Under the pieces are notes generated by a model. That model was not told where the DNA came from. It was given only the letters and a program-made list of their open reading frames with translations, and did not search any database. This document shows positions 63,155 through 64,000 of a stretch of 64,000 nucleotides of DNA, piece after piece (the stretch's first letter is position 1; every line of letters starts with the position of its first letter). A program made the position numbers and the translations under genes. Source of the stretch: Limnohabitans radicicola (lineage in GTDB: Bacteria > Pseudomonadota > Gammaproteobacteria > Burkholderiales > Burkholderiaceae_C); NCBI RefSeq assembly GCF_014837235.1, contig NZ_JACYFT010000001.1, positions 186,001 to 250,000 on the forward strand, read 5' to 3'.

Positions 63155-64000
63155 TCACAAACCCATGTCCATGCCGAAGAAGTCCCCCGAGGCATCGGCC
63201 AGAACACCCGCAGAACCTGGCGGCACTTGCGACACCCAGGTGCCGACATCGCCATCGATCTCCACCGTGATGGCTTCCAGCCGCATGCGGGCCATGCGCA
63301 CTGCGGCAAAGGGCCAGTACAAACCCAGCGTCAACACGATGAACAGCCAATTCAGCGCACTCCAGCCCAGAAAGCGCCAGAAAGACAAATCGCTGTGCAA
63401 GCGCACATGCGCGCTGGCGGTGTGGGACCACAGCAGGTTCTGAGTCAGCACCACGGCCAAACTGTAAATGGCGATGAACGACAGAAAATAACCCAAACCC
63501 ATCAAAGCCGGGATCACGATGGCAGGGTTCCAAAGCAGCACCTTGACCATCAAGAAGCCCACGCCCACCAGCACCGCGACCAGGCCGATGAACACCAGCA
63601 ATAACTTCATGAACAGCCAGTAAAGTGCAGATGCCTTGAGTGTCAAGGCACTGCACTCTTGCGCAAAGCGGTAGCCGTTGTGCTGGAACCGATAGACCTG
63701 AACCATCAGCCAAGGCAGCACCAGCAAAAAGACGCCCGAAATGGCCAACGCGCCCAGCCCAAGAATTTTCACGGATTCAGGATCGGGTTTGATCCAAAGC
63801 GGCAGGACATTCAACGCAATGCCTGGAACAAACAAGGGCAAGAATGCTTTGTAGGCTTGCACCAGATCACCTTCAAAATCAAAACGCACACCGCGCCAGC
63901 TGGTGTTGCGCATCCGGAAACCCAAAGCTGCTCGCCACAAGGCAGGCCAGACCAATGCCATCAACGCCAGTCCAAGCCATTGGTATGTGGGCCACAGATA
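63155..64000 (-). CDS. DUF898 (YjgN-type) membrane protein, cut at right edge
   Basis: The frame is open from the stop at 63155 to the window edge, so the N-terminus is missing; 281 residues are visible. The DUF898 hallmark GFRMRNTSWRGVRFDFEGD appears near the visible start, followed by alternating membrane helices (about six) and a second LWSHTASAHVRLHSDLSFWRFLGW module, ending in a soluble tail. Function is unknown; a channel or regulator role is sometimes suggested. It lies immediately upstream of the M48 protease gene on the same strand, and the two probably form one operon. Confidence 0.87.
   Translation of the reverse strand, partial: YLWPTYQWLGLALMALVWPALWRAALGFRMRNTSWRGVRFDFEGDLVQAYKAFLPLFVPGIALNVLPLWIKPDPESVKILGLGALAISGVFLLVLPWLMVQVYRFQHNGYRFAQECSALTLKASALYWLFMKLLLVFIGLVAVLVGVGFLMVKVLLWNPAIVIPALMGLGYFLSFIAIYSLAVVLTQNLLWSHTASAHVRLHSDLSFWRFLGWSALNWLFIVLTLGLYWPFAAVRMARMRLEAITVEIDGDVGTWVSQVPPGSAGVLADASGDFFGMDMGL

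Overview
This is a high-GC stretch from a betaproteobacterium, most likely of the order Burkholderiales and probably close to the Comamonadaceae. The evidence is gene content and order: a Bug/TctC-type solute receptor, an RND pump followed by pcm, a rhodanese and tolC, waaA coupled to a phosphomannomutase, a RhlE helicase, and many sugar-acid and TRAP transport genes. I saw no tRNA, rRNA, CRISPR array, prophage or insertion sequence. Genes are tightly packed, with many ATGA or TGATG overlaps, and the only gene-free stretch above 300 bases is 11389-11704.

Left part (1-14 kb): mostly housekeeping and miscellaneous genes. A VapBC-like toxin-antitoxin module runs off the left edge. It is followed by a sterol-desaturase-like membrane enzyme, a polysaccharide deacetylase with a YVTN propeller, an alpha/beta hydrolase, rsuA, an S58 peptidase pair, ettA, and a compact three-gene unit (winged-helix protein, AbiEii-like nucleotidyltransferase, DEDDh exonuclease) headed by a 24-bp palindrome. 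Then come a Bug receptor, rhlE, a cupin and a hydroxyacid dehydrogenase.

Centre (15-40.6 kb): a sugar-acid catabolism region. A LacI-family repressor with two near-identical operators faces an L-idonate/5-ketogluconate/gluconate operon: 2-ketoacid reductase, gntK, TRAP dctP, idnO, dctQ, dctM, idnD, an SDR and gnd. Next, a FadR-type regulator sits between two divergent arms (dctP + enolase-superfamily dehydratase; IlvD/Edd sugar-acid dehydratase + DenD-like dehydrogenase), and each arm carries one copy of an inverted 27-bp repeat. Then follow kdgK-dgoK-dgoA and, after a short detoxification block, eda and edd with a HexR-like box. Gluconate can leave through Edd/Eda or Gnd, keto-deoxy-gluconate through KdgK/Eda, and keto-deoxy-galactonate through DgoK/DgoA. 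All Entner-Doudoroff branches end in pyruvate and glyceraldehyde 3-phosphate.

Within that region, 35-38 kb holds tapT, a VOC protein, a thioesterase, gloA and an SDR-fold protein. The last has the exact motif pair that defines halohydrin dehalogenases rather than NAD(P) dehydrogenases, and is the most interesting single gene here.

Right part (40.7-64 kb): a small Ala-rich membrane protein, a ChaC-like enzyme, pdxH, an AEC transporter, a ZnuD-like TonB receptor with a small upstream partner, msrA, a LysR regulator divergent from gcdH, a tetR-RND pump-pcm-rhodanese-tolC cluster, waaA and a phosphomannomutase, an alkylation-repair operon (Ada/AlkA fusion, ogt, EamA transporter), an M48 protease, and a DUF898 protein cut by the right edge. 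A short REP-like repeat occurs three times, each time at the junction of two convergent genes.
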